DNA of 64,000 nucleotides, taken from positions 1 through 64,000 of the forward strand of contig NZ_AP024856.1 in NCBI RefSeq assembly GCF_024529955.1. Direction: 5' to 3'. Shown in pieces: positions 17,185 through 25,974 of this stretch. Under the pieces are notes generated by a model. It saw only the letters and a list, made by a program, of their open reading frames with translations, was not told the DNA's origin and ran no database searches. Source of the DNA: Photobacterium toruni (GTDB lineage Bacteria > Pseudomonadota > Gammaproteobacteria > Enterobacterales > Vibrionaceae). The first letter of the stretch is position 1, and every line of letters begins with the position of its first letter. A program made the position numbers and the translations under genes.

Positions 17185-18671
17185 GCGTTATCTCCTTGAA
17201 TTTCTAAAAGCAATGCATCATTGCAGATCCACTCATCATGGGTACTTTTCTCAACTAAACTACTACCACGACCACTGCCCGCGCCCATAGGCAATAAGCC
17301 TAATTCAATGTCACGTACTGTGTCTTTAAAGGCTTGAATAACATATTGCCATGCCGTTTTTTCTTCATCAGTCGATGGCGCAGTTGGCAAGCTTGTCAGC
17401 CAAATCTTGACGGTAAATTTAGGCTGATACAGAAGCTCTTCACTATAAAGTGCCCCTTTGCGCACCCCGCCCGTAAAACGGTCAATGGCATTGTGATAAC
17501 GCAAGGTGGTTTGATAATCACGTAATGGACAATCATCAACCATCAATAATCCCGCAATGCTTTTGGCATGATCGGTATCATCAGCATGACCTAATAAGTA
17601 TTTCAGTTCTTCAGGGCGGGTTTGCCATTTTTTATGGAGTTCCTTTCCTATTTCTTCAGGATTTAACCCATCTTTAAGATTTTTTTGAAAATCTTTATCT
17701 ATATTTTCTGCCCACATCTTACAATGCTTGCGGTAGTGGTATGCCATGCGGTGCGCCAAAATACCTTTGATGCTACTGCCACAAAAAACAGGCGTCATCG
17801 TACCGTTATCATTACTTGCACGGTGATGCTCCCAATGCCAACTTGGCTCAGAATAGGTGATGATGCCAACGTTCTTGTCTTTATTTTCTAGATTTAGCAC
17901 TTCACTACCTGAGCCACTGCGCCAGTTATCCAACGCTTTTAGTGGCAATTGTGCCAACAACAACGAGGTGTTATTGGTGGTCATAAACTCGGCTTGCTCT
18001 GTCGGAACACGACGATCAAATACATAGGCTTGTAGCGCTTTACCTTTCGATTCACCTTGCTTTAAATCAAACGATTTTATCTCTGAAGCAACCAGTGCAA
18101 CTTGCCCTAAACCGTTGCGCGTTGAGGCGCCAAATGCCATTTGACGCAACGACCACAATCTCAATATCGCATTTGCGGAATCTAACTCACCTTGCCAACG
18201 TACGATCACACTAAAACGTAGACCTTTGGGCAGTACAATTTGATCGAACTTAGCGTTTTCTTTCGCAACTGAGCGATCATTAATCGCAACCCGATCACGG
18301 TGATGTGGTCTATCTAATACACACGTTTTTAACATAAGATCTGCGGCAATCAGCTCTGGTGTCATGTAATTAACAACAGGCTGATTGTTGCTGTCATGCA
18401 AACGCGCATCGGTAATGGTCAACTTCGATGGTATAAAATCACCTTGTTTAGCGCTCTTATCGGCACCAAACCAGTCACGACACACCTCACCACCCAAATG
18501 GCGCTGGGTTAAGTGACTCCATACGCCAGCAACGGCTGATGCGGGGATCATCGGCAACCCATTGATATCACGCACAAGGGCAGTATCGAAGTTGGTTTCA
18601 CGAGAGCCCGTTGCTATCGCCATTGGGCTGAGGGTTTCAATCACCAATTTAGCAACATTAATCGTGCTCAT
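17181..18671 (-). CDS. Double-RAMP Cas7 fusion
   Basis: 496 residues with two RAMP modules in tandem: the first contains 'LPMIPASAVAGVWSHL' and 'RQMAFGASTRNGLGQVAL', the second 'TPVFCGSSIKGILAHRMAY' and 'IELGLLPMGAGSGRGSSL'. Fusion of two Cas7 backbone subunits is a known trait of type III-D/III-E relatives. It would supply two adjacent backbone positions and possibly target-RNA cleavage sites. It overlaps both neighbours by ATGA, showing tight translational coupling. Confidence 0.75.
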   Translation of the reverse strand: MSTINVAKLVIETLSPMAIATGSRETNFDTALVRDINGLPMIPASAVAGVWSHLTQRHLGGEVCRDWFGADKSAKQGDFIPSKLTITDARLHDSNNQPVVNYMTPELIAADLMLKTCVLDRPHHRDRVAINDRSVAKENAKFDQIVLPKGLRFSVIVRWQGELDSANAILRLWSLRQMAFGASTRNGLGQVALVASEIKSFDLKQGESKGKALQAYVFDRRVPTEQAEFMTTNNTSLLLAQLPLKALDNWRSGSGSEVLNLENKDKNVGIITYSEPSWHWEHHRASNDNGTMTPVFCGSSIKGILAHRMAYHYRKHCKMWAENIDKDFQKNLKDGLNPEEIGKELHKKWQTRPEELKYLLGHADDTDHAKSIAGLLMVDDCPLRDYQTTLRYHNAIDRFTGGVRKGALYSEELLYQPKFTVKIWLTSLPTAPSTDEEKTAWQYVIQAFKDTVRDIELGLLPMGAGSGRGSSLVEKSTHDEWICNDALLLEIQGDNA

Positions 18672-20248
18672 GCCTCACTCTCCTGTTTTTTAGATGTCGG
18701 TAATTGAAGCTCTCGTTCAGCTTTTTTCAACTCACAATATACCGATAAATCATAGCGACATAACCACTCGGTTAGCTGGCGCATCACCGCAATGTCGGCC
18801 TTGATATCTTTATCTGCCAAAATGTTCTCTTTGAAGTGATCAGCAAAAGAGATAAAACGTTCACCGTTATCCCACGCTAACCCCCAGCCTAATTCATCGT
18901 TTTCTGCTCGACAAATCGCACTTTTATCGTCTTCGTGCTGAGTAAATAATTTCGTATGCCAATTAGCATCACCACGGCGCACTAACTCATCAATACGACG
19001 CCATTGACTGCTCGACGGCCCAGCTTCATAGGTGTGTAAAATACGATTGTATTGTCGTGCATCACGATAGGCTTTAATGATCTTAGCAATCGCCTGTTTT
19101 GCTGCATATTTAGCGACTTGAGTCGCTTGATGTGCCTGTGTATTACGTTCAATCCATGCAATTAATGGGCTGGTTTGAGCAGTTGCCGGCACCACGGTTG
19201 CTTTAGGTTTCGGTAATGTAAACACCGCACTTTCAAATAAATTTTCAGCCATGAAATTCGATGATTGCGACCACAATGGATTGATCATCACCGAGCCGAG
19301 CCCTTGCTGACGATTTAACCCCATCCCCGTATCACGCAGTTGCTCTAATTGCGCTTGAGTCATCGAGACATCATCAAACACCAACACCGAGCCTTTTGCG
19401 ATCACCAACTGCTCAGAGTCAAACCCACCACGTGCTTGATTAAAACGTGTGGCTTTATGGCTGCGAATAAAGCTTTTTTCACGGTTAAATGTGCCTGTTG
19501 CACCTGCGACTAAATCAGAAAGTGCTGGGGTATAGGTCGGTAAACCCAATTTATCAATACATTGACAATCGCTCAGACACCAAAGCGTAATCGTACTTGA
19601 TACCGATACAGGGCTAGGTGTCACCGATTCAAGTAGTTCGATTTGAACGCGACCAAATTCACTACCGCGGGAACGACCTAAACGCAAATCCCCATCAAGC
19701 GCTTGGGCTATCATCTGACGCTGCGACTCATCAGTACATTCAATTGAACCAATAAAGCTTTGATTTTTATCAATGTAGGTGTAGCTATATAGGCTACCGT
19801 CTTTCACCAAACCGGTTCTTTCAAGCGCCGTTTTGGTCACCATCCCTTGCTTGATATTCGCCATTAAACCCGATTGACTCACATACCCGCCACGGCATTG
19901 CTTATACTGCTTCGTTGAATCTACATCACCATTGGCATGGTTAACCACATCGGTTGATAATTGACCGTCTTTGGCTGTACTCTGACCTTTTTCATAGTGC
20001 CAAGATGCGGGCAGAGGCAAACACACTTCACCATTCATATCGGCATATGCGTTACCAAATTGTACTGCGCCTGAGTGGAACACTTGCCAGCTTTCTTGCT
20101 CGGATAAACCGCCATAAAGCTTGCTTGCTACCAACCCGAGCATTGCACTGCCAGGAATGTAATCGAGCCCTTGATGATTATTGGTCGTGGCGATGGATTG
20201 ACTCAATATCACTGGATCAACTGTGGTAAGTCGATAATAGAGTTTCAT
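18668..20248 (-). CDS. csx10: Csx10-like Cas5 RAMP protein
   Basis: 526 residues, opening 'KLYYRLTTVDPVILSQS' with 'YIPGSAMLGLVASKLYGG', and carrying 'LRLGRSRGSEFGRVQIEL' near residue 195. This SRGSEFGRV loop and overall length fit Csx10, the Cas5-type subunit of subtype III-D that binds the crRNA 5' handle. The C-terminal 180 residues are helical and charged. It follows the Csm3-like gene with an ATGA overlap. Confidence 0.7.
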   Translation of the reverse strand: MKLYYRLTTVDPVILSQSIATTNNHQGLDYIPGSAMLGLVASKLYGGLSEQESWQVFHSGAVQFGNAYADMNGEVCLPLPASWHYEKGQSTAKDGQLSTDVVNHANGDVDSTKQYKQCRGGYVSQSGLMANIKQGMVTKTALERTGLVKDGSLYSYTYIDKNQSFIGSIECTDESQRQMIAQALDGDLRLGRSRGSEFGRVQIELLESVTPSPVSVSSTITLWCLSDCQCIDKLGLPTYTPALSDLVAGATGTFNREKSFIRSHKATRFNQARGGFDSEQLVIAKGSVLVFDDVSMTQAQLEQLRDTGMGLNRQQGLGSVMINPLWSQSSNFMAENLFESAVFTLPKPKATVVPATAQTSPLIAWIERNTQAHQATQVAKYAAKQAIAKIIKAYRDARQYNRILHTYEAGPSSSQWRRIDELVRRGDANWHTKLFTQHEDDKSAICRAENDELGWGLAWDNGERFISFADHFKENILADKDIKADIAVMRQLTEWLCRYDLSVYCELKKAERELQLPTSKKQESEA

Positions 20249-20829
20249 ACCATCTCTCCTTGTAGATCAACACGCACCACACCCAAACCGCGATGACGTT
20301 TTGCACCGAGTGCTAAAATCAAACAACTGCAAGCACTTAACCATGACACTAATTGTTGTTGGTATGGATTGGCCTCCCAACTCACAGACGCTTGCAGATC
20401 CATTGGCACAGCAACTTCTAATGCGCGCAAACTGGTGTTTTTCGCCACGCCAGTTTTAAAATCAATCGCGGTGGATTGCACAACACGAAACAATTGTGCA
20501 ACAGACTGTGCGTTTTCATGAAAATACGCTTGCTCAGGCTCAGATAACGTGGCGCTGCTAAAGTGCAGAGTCCCTTGGGTAAAGGTATTGTTACCTTCCT
20601 GACCAAATAAGGTACAAATGGCCGTTTCATCTAATGCGCCATCAAACCAGTGATTCTCAGCCGCTTGCATAAACGCTTCACGAAACAGACCTTTGATGGA
20701 TTTTCCTGGTACATAAGGTAAGCCTGCACCATCTTTTAGCATCAGGCTATCGGCGTACGCCCCCCCTTCTTCACCCGAGCCAATGTGCCACGGGCTTTGG
20801 ATGGCGAATGAAATTGCATGCGGTGTCAT
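20245..20829 (-). CDS. Csm3-like Cas7 RAMP protein
   Basis: 194 residues of a single RAMP domain: 'SPWHIGSGEEGG', 'LPYVPGKSIKGLFREAF', 'GTLHFSSATL', and the closing 'LALGAKRHRGLGVVRVDL' glycine-rich loop. In type III complexes this subunit forms the backbone and can cut target RNA through an Asp in the loop region. Its ATG overlaps the Cas10 stop (ATGA). Confidence 0.8.
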   Translation of the reverse strand: MTPHAISFAIQSPWHIGSGEEGGAYADSLMLKDGAGLPYVPGKSIKGLFREAFMQAAENHWFDGALDETAICTLFGQEGNNTFTQGTLHFSSATLSEPEQAYFHENAQSVAQLFRVVQSTAIDFKTGVAKNTSLRALEVAVPMDLQASVSWEANPYQQQLVSWLSACSCLILALGAKRHRGLGVVRVDLQGEMV

Positions 20830-22649
20830 TGTGTTTGCTCCTCATTTTTAAGTGCGTTCACCGGAGAGAAGTGCGAGAACATCAATAAATCATTAATGAA
20901 GGTTTGCTGAACGTCTGAGCGTTTATCGCCCACAGACCAAATCCACTTATGGTCATGGTTGGTTTTTGGCATCAAGGTTTGCATTAGATCCAGATAGTGA
21001 TCTTTGATCGCCACATCAGTACATAAATCCATACTGCGGTGATACATACGTTCAGCCTCAACTTGATTATGCTGAGAAAGCAGGGTCGCGATCTGACGCC
21101 ATTTACTGATCAATATCGGGGCGTTTTGTTTGTCACGCGATGCTTCAAAGAGTAAACGTAAATCTGCCAATGAACGTGTCACCATCAGTGGTACTTGCTC
21201 TTGCACATCAACACTGTGGGCTTTATCTGATTCAATTTCCGCTATATCATTTTTATTCATCGACACAAAGTAGCTGCTTTGACCTAAACAAATGCTACCC
21301 GCTTCAACGTGATAGGTTTGCGCTTGTGCAATCAAATCATCAAAATTCGATTGGGTAGCATTAGAAACACGATATATAGCAAGCGCCGCAGGACCCACTT
21401 TATTACTTTGTGTGCCATAGACTGATTTAGTCAAATCTTTGGCTGTGCTGCACAATGCTTCCACCAAGTGAAGAGAATGCATAAACGGATGCGAGGCTTT
21501 ATGGAACAACACACCACCACTGGCCGTTAGATACGGTTTTAAACCACTGCCCGTTAAATGTTGCTCAAACAGTGAGGCAAGCGCCTTGCTTGAATGGTGT
21601 TTAAATGCCAGACAAAAATGCTCGGAATACGTTAAAGCAAGATCGGCACGACACAATAAAGTGACATCATCTCCACCTAATACGATCGGACGCATAGGTA
21701 GTACAACCTTACCGACATCGGCTTGACCTGACTCAACAATAAAATCATACAAATATTGTGTTGCATCTTTCGCAGCAGCAACTGTTGCTTCATTGAGTGC
21801 TTCAGAAAACTGACGAAAGGTTTGGCAATAGATCTCATCACTTTTATCTTGCAGTGCTTCTTTAAGCTTTCGCAGTAAAATACCTAATCCATTACCATCA
21901 ATATGGATCAGCGCCATGTCTTTGAGCGCTTCTTGCTCTTGACGGTTAAGATCTGAGGTTTTACCAACGAAAGGAAATTGATTTTCCAAATCAATCGGGT
22001 ATTGGATCTCACCTTTTAACCCCGTTGGCGTGAATCGATCTTGCAGGGCTGCATTATCGCGCATTGAAAACAATTGATATGCTTGACGATGTTGCTCAGT
22101 ATCTAAATCTACTGTTTTATCTTTTTGTAACTCGGCCTCATTATGAACGGCTTTACTACTGTATGCATTTAATGGTACCAACGCCGATCCTGTACGAGAA
22201 TAACGATCCATAATGGTTGTCGCATATGCCAGCGCACGTTTGGGGCTATTACGATCAGCATTCAAACGCGCTAAACCCACGCTCATAGCATCGGTAAGAC
22301 GCTCACCATCACTTAACGCATCGGTATAGACCATGGATGGGAAAAGTTGGCTCAGGGTTAACGTCCATGTAGAACGCAAACTAACCAACGGTGCTTGTTG
22401 CTGGCAATACGCATAAAAAGCCCCACCTTTACAACGCAGAAAATGGATCGTGTGCTCAGTGTTAACATCACGATTGAGTAAATCAGATTCAAGCTCTGCC
22501 GCTTTTAACACCTGATCCAATACACTGTCTTTGGTAGAATCAATTAAGCGATCAAGTCGCTCACTGGCTGCAATCACATCTTTTAATTTATTCGATTGGA
22601 ATAAATAATCTTGAATAGATTTAGCCTCAAACAGATAGCAATAATACAT
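20826..22649 (-). CDS. cas10: Cas10, type III signalling subunit without HD domain
   Basis: 607 residues. It starts straight in a Palm-like region (YLFEAKSIQDYLFQSNKLKDVIAASERLD) with no preceding HD nuclease domain. The second Palm carries 'MALIHIDGNGLG' (D251) and an intact 'VLGGDDVTLL' (GGDD at 325-328), so cyclic-oligoadenylate synthesis should be possible while DNA cleavage by an HD domain is not. This fits a system that works by second messenger, in keeping with the CARF gene at 31-33 kb and csx16. The start has AAGAGG upstream. Confidence 0.87.
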   Translation of the reverse strand: MYYCYLFEAKSIQDYLFQSNKLKDVIAASERLDRLIDSTKDSVLDQVLKAAELESDLLNRDVNTEHTIHFLRCKGGAFYAYCQQQAPLVSLRSTWTLTLSQLFPSMVYTDALSDGERLTDAMSVGLARLNADRNSPKRALAYATTIMDRYSRTGSALVPLNAYSSKAVHNEAELQKDKTVDLDTEQHRQAYQLFSMRDNAALQDRFTPTGLKGEIQYPIDLENQFPFVGKTSDLNRQEQEALKDMALIHIDGNGLGILLRKLKEALQDKSDEIYCQTFRQFSEALNEATVAAAKDATQYLYDFIVESGQADVGKVVLPMRPIVLGGDDVTLLCRADLALTYSEHFCLAFKHHSSKALASLFEQHLTGSGLKPYLTASGGVLFHKASHPFMHSLHLVEALCSTAKDLTKSVYGTQSNKVGPAALAIYRVSNATQSNFDDLIAQAQTYHVEAGSICLGQSSYFVSMNKNDIAEIESDKAHSVDVQEQVPLMVTRSLADLRLLFEASRDKQNAPILISKWRQIATLLSQHNQVEAERMYHRSMDLCTDVAIKDHYLDLMQTLMPKTNHDHKWIWSVGDKRSDVQQTFINDLLMFSHFSPVNALKNEEQTQ

Positions 22650-22736
22650 TCATGCCTCTTAACAAAAACCTTATTAGGAATAAAATTAATAATACGCCTA
22701 ATTATTTATAACTTAATGATTTTGATATTTATTTGC

Positions 22737-23114
22737 TTAAAAATATTGAGATATACGATAAGATGCATATTTTTCCACCATTTCAGGTACAAGTATTAAC
22801 AATACAGCGCGTAAAAAACCGCCATCATTGTTATTAATGCTCTTTTTTACTAGCTTAGTTTCTAAACACACACCATAAGGAAAAGAGATTGGGGTGTCTT
22901 TTTGTTGCCAATAATCAGCAACGGGAAATAATAAACAGCTAAAAGTACCTAACTGCTCAGTATTGGGTTGTTCATTATTACGTAAGATTTGCACATACAA
23001 ACCGTGGTATTGATCTTGCCATAGTTGATAGGCCAACCGCCCTTCTCCGCGTAATTTAGGGGCATATTGGACATCATTAATAAGAGTAAATTGTAACCGT
23101 ACTGGAATAAGCAT
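22737..23114 (-). CDS. Unknown first gene of the type III operon
   Basis: About 125 residues from ATG 23114, which has AAGGTAA 8 bases upstream; the frame runs 9 codons further without support. The shared-type promoter places transcription start about 28 bases before this ATG. The protein is soluble, with a beta-rich start (MLIPVRLQFTLINDVQYAPKLRGEGRLAYQLWQD). No family recognised. The conserved-looking 'LRGEGRLAYQLW' and its leading position suggest a real cas-associated subunit or regulator. Confidence 0.6.
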   Translation of the reverse strand: MLIPVRLQFTLINDVQYAPKLRGEGRLAYQLWQDQYHGLYVQILRNNEQPNTEQLGTFSCLLFPVADYWQQKDTPISFPYGVCLETKLVKKSINNNDGGFLRAVLLILVPEMVEKYASYRISQYF

Positions 23115-23148
23115 CGCGCTTGTTACCTTGCTATTTATCAATGGGCAT

Positions 23149-23192
23149 ATATTAACGCTTTATGCACATTAACTTGATAAGACAAGTTTGTG
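23149..23192 (-). promoter_or_regulatory. Shared-type island promoter 2 (type III operon)
   Basis: Minus strand: dyad CACAAACTTGTC (23181-23192), 26 bases, then TAATAT (23149-23154), about 35 bases before the first ATG at 23114. It faces away from the leader of array 1, so the effector operon and array diverge from one intergenic region. Confidence 0.65.
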
Positions 23193-23209
23193 TTGCTTCA
23201 CGAGCTTGA

Positions 23210-23533
23210 ACAATCTGTTATGTATAAACACCAATTTTTATCTTTAAAAATAAAAATTCTTGCAAACAATAAATGGCAATACTGTTTTATTACCCCATAA
23301 AACTCTGCCACATTCACAAGTTTATACATTTAACATAAAATTAACATAGTTTTTTACAGTATTTGGGAAATAATCATGCCAACAAAAAAATATTAAATAT
23401 AAGCCATTGATTATTATAATTACAAAATAAACTGGTACTTATTTTGCTTTATTTATAAATTTTCTCCGTGTTTAAAACGCTTGTTTGAATGAATAGTTGC
23501 CTTTTATCATTCAATGGCTTAGAATTTTGTCTT
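23210..23533 (+). promoter_or_regulatory. CRISPR leader of array 1
   Basis: About 320 AT-rich bases that recur nearly unchanged before array 2 and, over the inner 220 bases, before array 3. The end next to the first repeat holds TTGCCT (23497-23502), a 17-base spacer and TAGAAT (23520-23525), a credible promoter that would start transcription at the first repeat. The conserved GCTTGTTTGAAT block upstream may be an integration signal for Cas1-Cas2. Confidence 0.75.
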
Positions 23534-23778
23534 GTCAGAAATGACATGCCCTGCTTGAAGGGATTAAGACTGTTGCCGTCTTGATTTAGTGACTGCTCGT
23601 ATTTGTCAGAAATGACATGCCCTGCTTGAAGGGATTAAGACGCCTGCTCAAGACTCTTATGACTTGGCATAACCATGGTCAGAAATGACATGCCCTGCTT
23701 GAAGGGATTAAGACAAAGACATCATTGCCCGTGTCAATATCAATCACGTCAGAAATGACATGCCCTGCTTGAAGGGAT
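23534..23778 (+). CRISPR. CRISPR array 1: 4 repeats, 3 spacers
   Basis: The 37-bp repeat begins GTCAGAAATGACATG and ends AGGGATTAAGAC, with an internal CCCT...AGGG hairpin. Copies start at 23534, 23605, 23678 and 23748. Spacers are 34, 36 and 33 bases. The last repeat keeps only its first 31 bases and runs straight into a terminator, marking the leader-distal end. Orientation is plus, from leader position and repeat decay. GTC...GAC ends and 33-36 base spacers suit type III. Confidence 0.97.
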
Positions 23779-23818
23779 AAAAAAAGACCGCTTAGAAGCC
23801 TCTAAGCGGTCTTTTTTT
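23779..23818 (+). terminator. Terminator fused to array 1
   Basis: An 11-bp stem GACCGCTTAGA / TCTAAGCGGTC with A-tract before and seven T after follows the truncated repeat at once. It should end the pre-crRNA and, in the other direction, minus-strand transcripts from the small ORF at 23.8-24.1 kb. Confidence 0.85.
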
Positions 23819-23835
23819 ATTTCTACTTTACGTCT

Positions 23836-24084
23836 CTAACGAATGCTGTGCATGTTTTCAAGAAACTTATTTAATAAACCTAACTTTTCAAATAACAAAT
23901 TAAAGTCTTTCTCATTAACCTCTAACATCGAATACGAATTGTATTTATTTGAATAGTAAGGATAGCGCAGATTATTATGGACAAAATTATATTTAATATT
24001 ACCTAACACGTAGGTTTGTAATTGAAGCGTAATTTGTTTTTTAACTATATCGTTAGTGCTGCAAATCTCAATTAAAAACGTCAC
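23836..24084 (-). CDS. Small hypothetical ORF, perhaps a truncated gene
   Basis: 82 residues from a GTG at 24084. The frame remains open and protein-like upstream (RLAYFRDRNRTHSLDDAV) to a stop at about 24120 but has no ATG and no clear ribosome site, so this may be the 3' remnant of a longer gene. It ends just before the array 1 terminator. No family recognised; no promoter of the shared type is seen. Confidence 0.35.
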   Translation of the reverse strand: MTFLIEICSTNDIVKKQITLQLQTYVLGNIKYNFVHNNLRYPYYSNKYNSYSMLEVNEKDFNLLFEKLGLLNKFLENMHSIR

Positions 24085-24229
24085 CGCATCATCAAGTGAA
24101 TGAGTCCGATTACGATCTCTGAAATACGCTAGTCGCTATTTTTCTTTGCTGCTGCTAGCAAAAACACACGCGATCATGATGGCGAAGCACACAATATTAT
24201 CTAATAGATATAAAACAAAAACCACTCAA

Positions 24230-24258
24230 CACCGAGAGTTATTATATAACTCTCGGTG
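24230..24258. terminator. Hairpin, probable transcription terminator
   Basis: A perfect 13-bp stem (CACCGAGAGTTAT / ATAACTCTCGGTG) with 3-base loop stands between the small ORF and the GTPase operon end. The 3' side has only a short T run (GCTTT), so termination efficiency is uncertain. Confidence 0.45.
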
Positions 24259-24372
24259 CTTTAGCGCTTGTTAGTTGAAAGCATATACGCGGATTTTAAT
24301 CATCTCGTAATGGCTTTACTCTGCATATTAACTGTTTTAAAACTAACGGTTAATTGCAATATGATCACTACA

Positions 24373-25974
24373 TCATGCATTGAGTAACGGCTTCAATTGT
24401 TGTTGTATACGATGCAAATGCTGACAATGATCATCTAATGCCTCATCGGTGGTGTGTAGCCCCTGTGCTTGTTGCTGCAATGTTGCCAATAATGGTGTAA
24501 AGCATTCATCGACAACCGAGACCACAGCCTTCCGTCCAGCATCAATCACATTGTCAGTCAATTTAATCGCTTGTTGCTCTAATGCGATTTGATGTTGCTG
24601 CTCGGCATAACGGGCTTTTTGTTCTTCCACGCACGCTTTACGGTAATCCCAAATTCCCGTCACCACATCAATGGCAGGACCAACAAACGGCACAACCCGT
24701 TGCCCAATTTTTTCCATAGAGCGTTTACCAATACCTTTAAAAAGCTCAGGAAACCATGCTTTACCTTGCTTTAACACCTTGATCACAGAGTATTTCACTA
24801 ACTCATCACTAAGCAGTTGCTTGCCGCCTTGTTGCTTTACCACCTCTTTTAAAGAATCAAAAATGGTATCACCCAACGAAGCGTCATTGTCTGCAAGGCC
24901 ATCGCGTTGCCATGATATATCAACATCAAATTGTTGAATCAACACTTCCATTTGCTGCTCTAATTGCGTCGCGCACGCATGTACCTCGGTTACGATTTTA
25001 TCATTTAACTCACCTTGCCATTGCGCAGTTAACGCTTGAGCCCGCTCCTGATCACCACACACCATGGCTTGCTGGTATTGTGCTTTTAAGTAGCCTTTGC
25101 TTTTGTCGCAATGGTGCAATAAATGCGTTTGTACTGCGGCTTGTTTTTGTTCAATCGCCTGTATTAACTGAGCAAGGTGTGTTAACGCCTCGTCATTAAG
25201 TGATGCCGATACACTTTGCTGCGCCTGTTGCAACAAGCCATTAAATTGATACGCTAAGGTTCGTGCCATTTGTTGTTGATCAGTTTGTTGGATCACGGCA
25301 ATCAACTGGCGCTCTAACGGCTCAATGCCACTGAAAGCCAGCAACGCCTGATCGCCGCTTTGTTTAGCCATAAATGCTAATTGGGCGTTGATCATAAAAT
25401 GATGACAACGATCTAACCGCGTCAATAACGCAGGTTGCTCACTTAAATGCAACCGCAAGTAATTCAAAAAGCGCTGTCTAATGGCGATGATGTCGCTATC
25501 CGCTTCGCTTTGCCCATCAAATGCATTAAGCACAAACACCAAGGTTTTGTTCTTATCTAAAATACGTTCGATTTCACAATAGGTTTGTTTTTCTTCTAAC
25601 ACACCACGGCTACCGATCACAAATACCACCACATCAGATTTTTCCAATTGCTCACGACTGATAACTTCATGTTCAATGGGAGCGTCAATCCCTGGCGTAT
25701 CAAGCAACTCAATATCGCCCAATGAATACGCCGTCACCGCATCTGTGGTGGGAATATCATCACAACGCGCCAGCGCTTTCCCCGCAAGGGCATTGATCAA
25801 AGTGCTTTTGCCGGCGTTATACACCCCATAGACCATCACCTTAGGGCTCGGTTTGGCTTGACGCTCGGCAAGCTCGTTGTCAAAGTTAGTTACTGCTGCA
25901 CTAGAAACCCAATCGACAAGCAATGGTCGAACGTCGCGGTACATGCTCTCTAACGAGGAAAAAGCATTAAACAT
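24373..25974 (-). CDS. Dynamin-like GTPase (last gene of GTPase operon)
   Basis: 533 residues with P-loop GVYNAGKST (50-58), IPTTDAVTAY as switch I, LLDTPGID (91-98) as G3 and FVLNAFDGQ in the G4 position. The long helical C-terminal half with a mid-hydrophobic 'RVVPFVGPAIDVVTGIW' resembles the stalk/membrane region of bacterial dynamin-like proteins (LeoA/BDLP style). The ATG at 25974 follows AGGAGATCG and overlaps the upstream gene by 8 bases. Such proteins remodel membranes; placement between CRISPR arrays suggests an antiphage role, by inference. Confidence 0.75.
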   Translation of the reverse strand: MFNAFSSLESMYRDVRPLLVDWVSSAAVTNFDNELAERQAKPSPKVMVYGVYNAGKSTLINALAGKALARCDDIPTTDAVTAYSLGDIELLDTPGIDAPIEHEVISREQLEKSDVVVFVIGSRGVLEEKQTYCEIERILDKNKTLVFVLNAFDGQSEADSDIIAIRQRFLNYLRLHLSEQPALLTRLDRCHHFMINAQLAFMAKQSGDQALLAFSGIEPLERQLIAVIQQTDQQQMARTLAYQFNGLLQQAQQSVSASLNDEALTHLAQLIQAIEQKQAAVQTHLLHHCDKSKGYLKAQYQQAMVCGDQERAQALTAQWQGELNDKIVTEVHACATQLEQQMEVLIQQFDVDISWQRDGLADNDASLGDTIFDSLKEVVKQQGGKQLLSDELVKYSVIKVLKQGKAWFPELFKGIGKRSMEKIGQRVVPFVGPAIDVVTGIWDYRKACVEEQKARYAEQQHQIALEQQAIKLTDNVIDAGRKAVVSVVDECFTPLLATLQQQAQGLHTTDEALDDHCQHLHRIQQQLKPLLNA

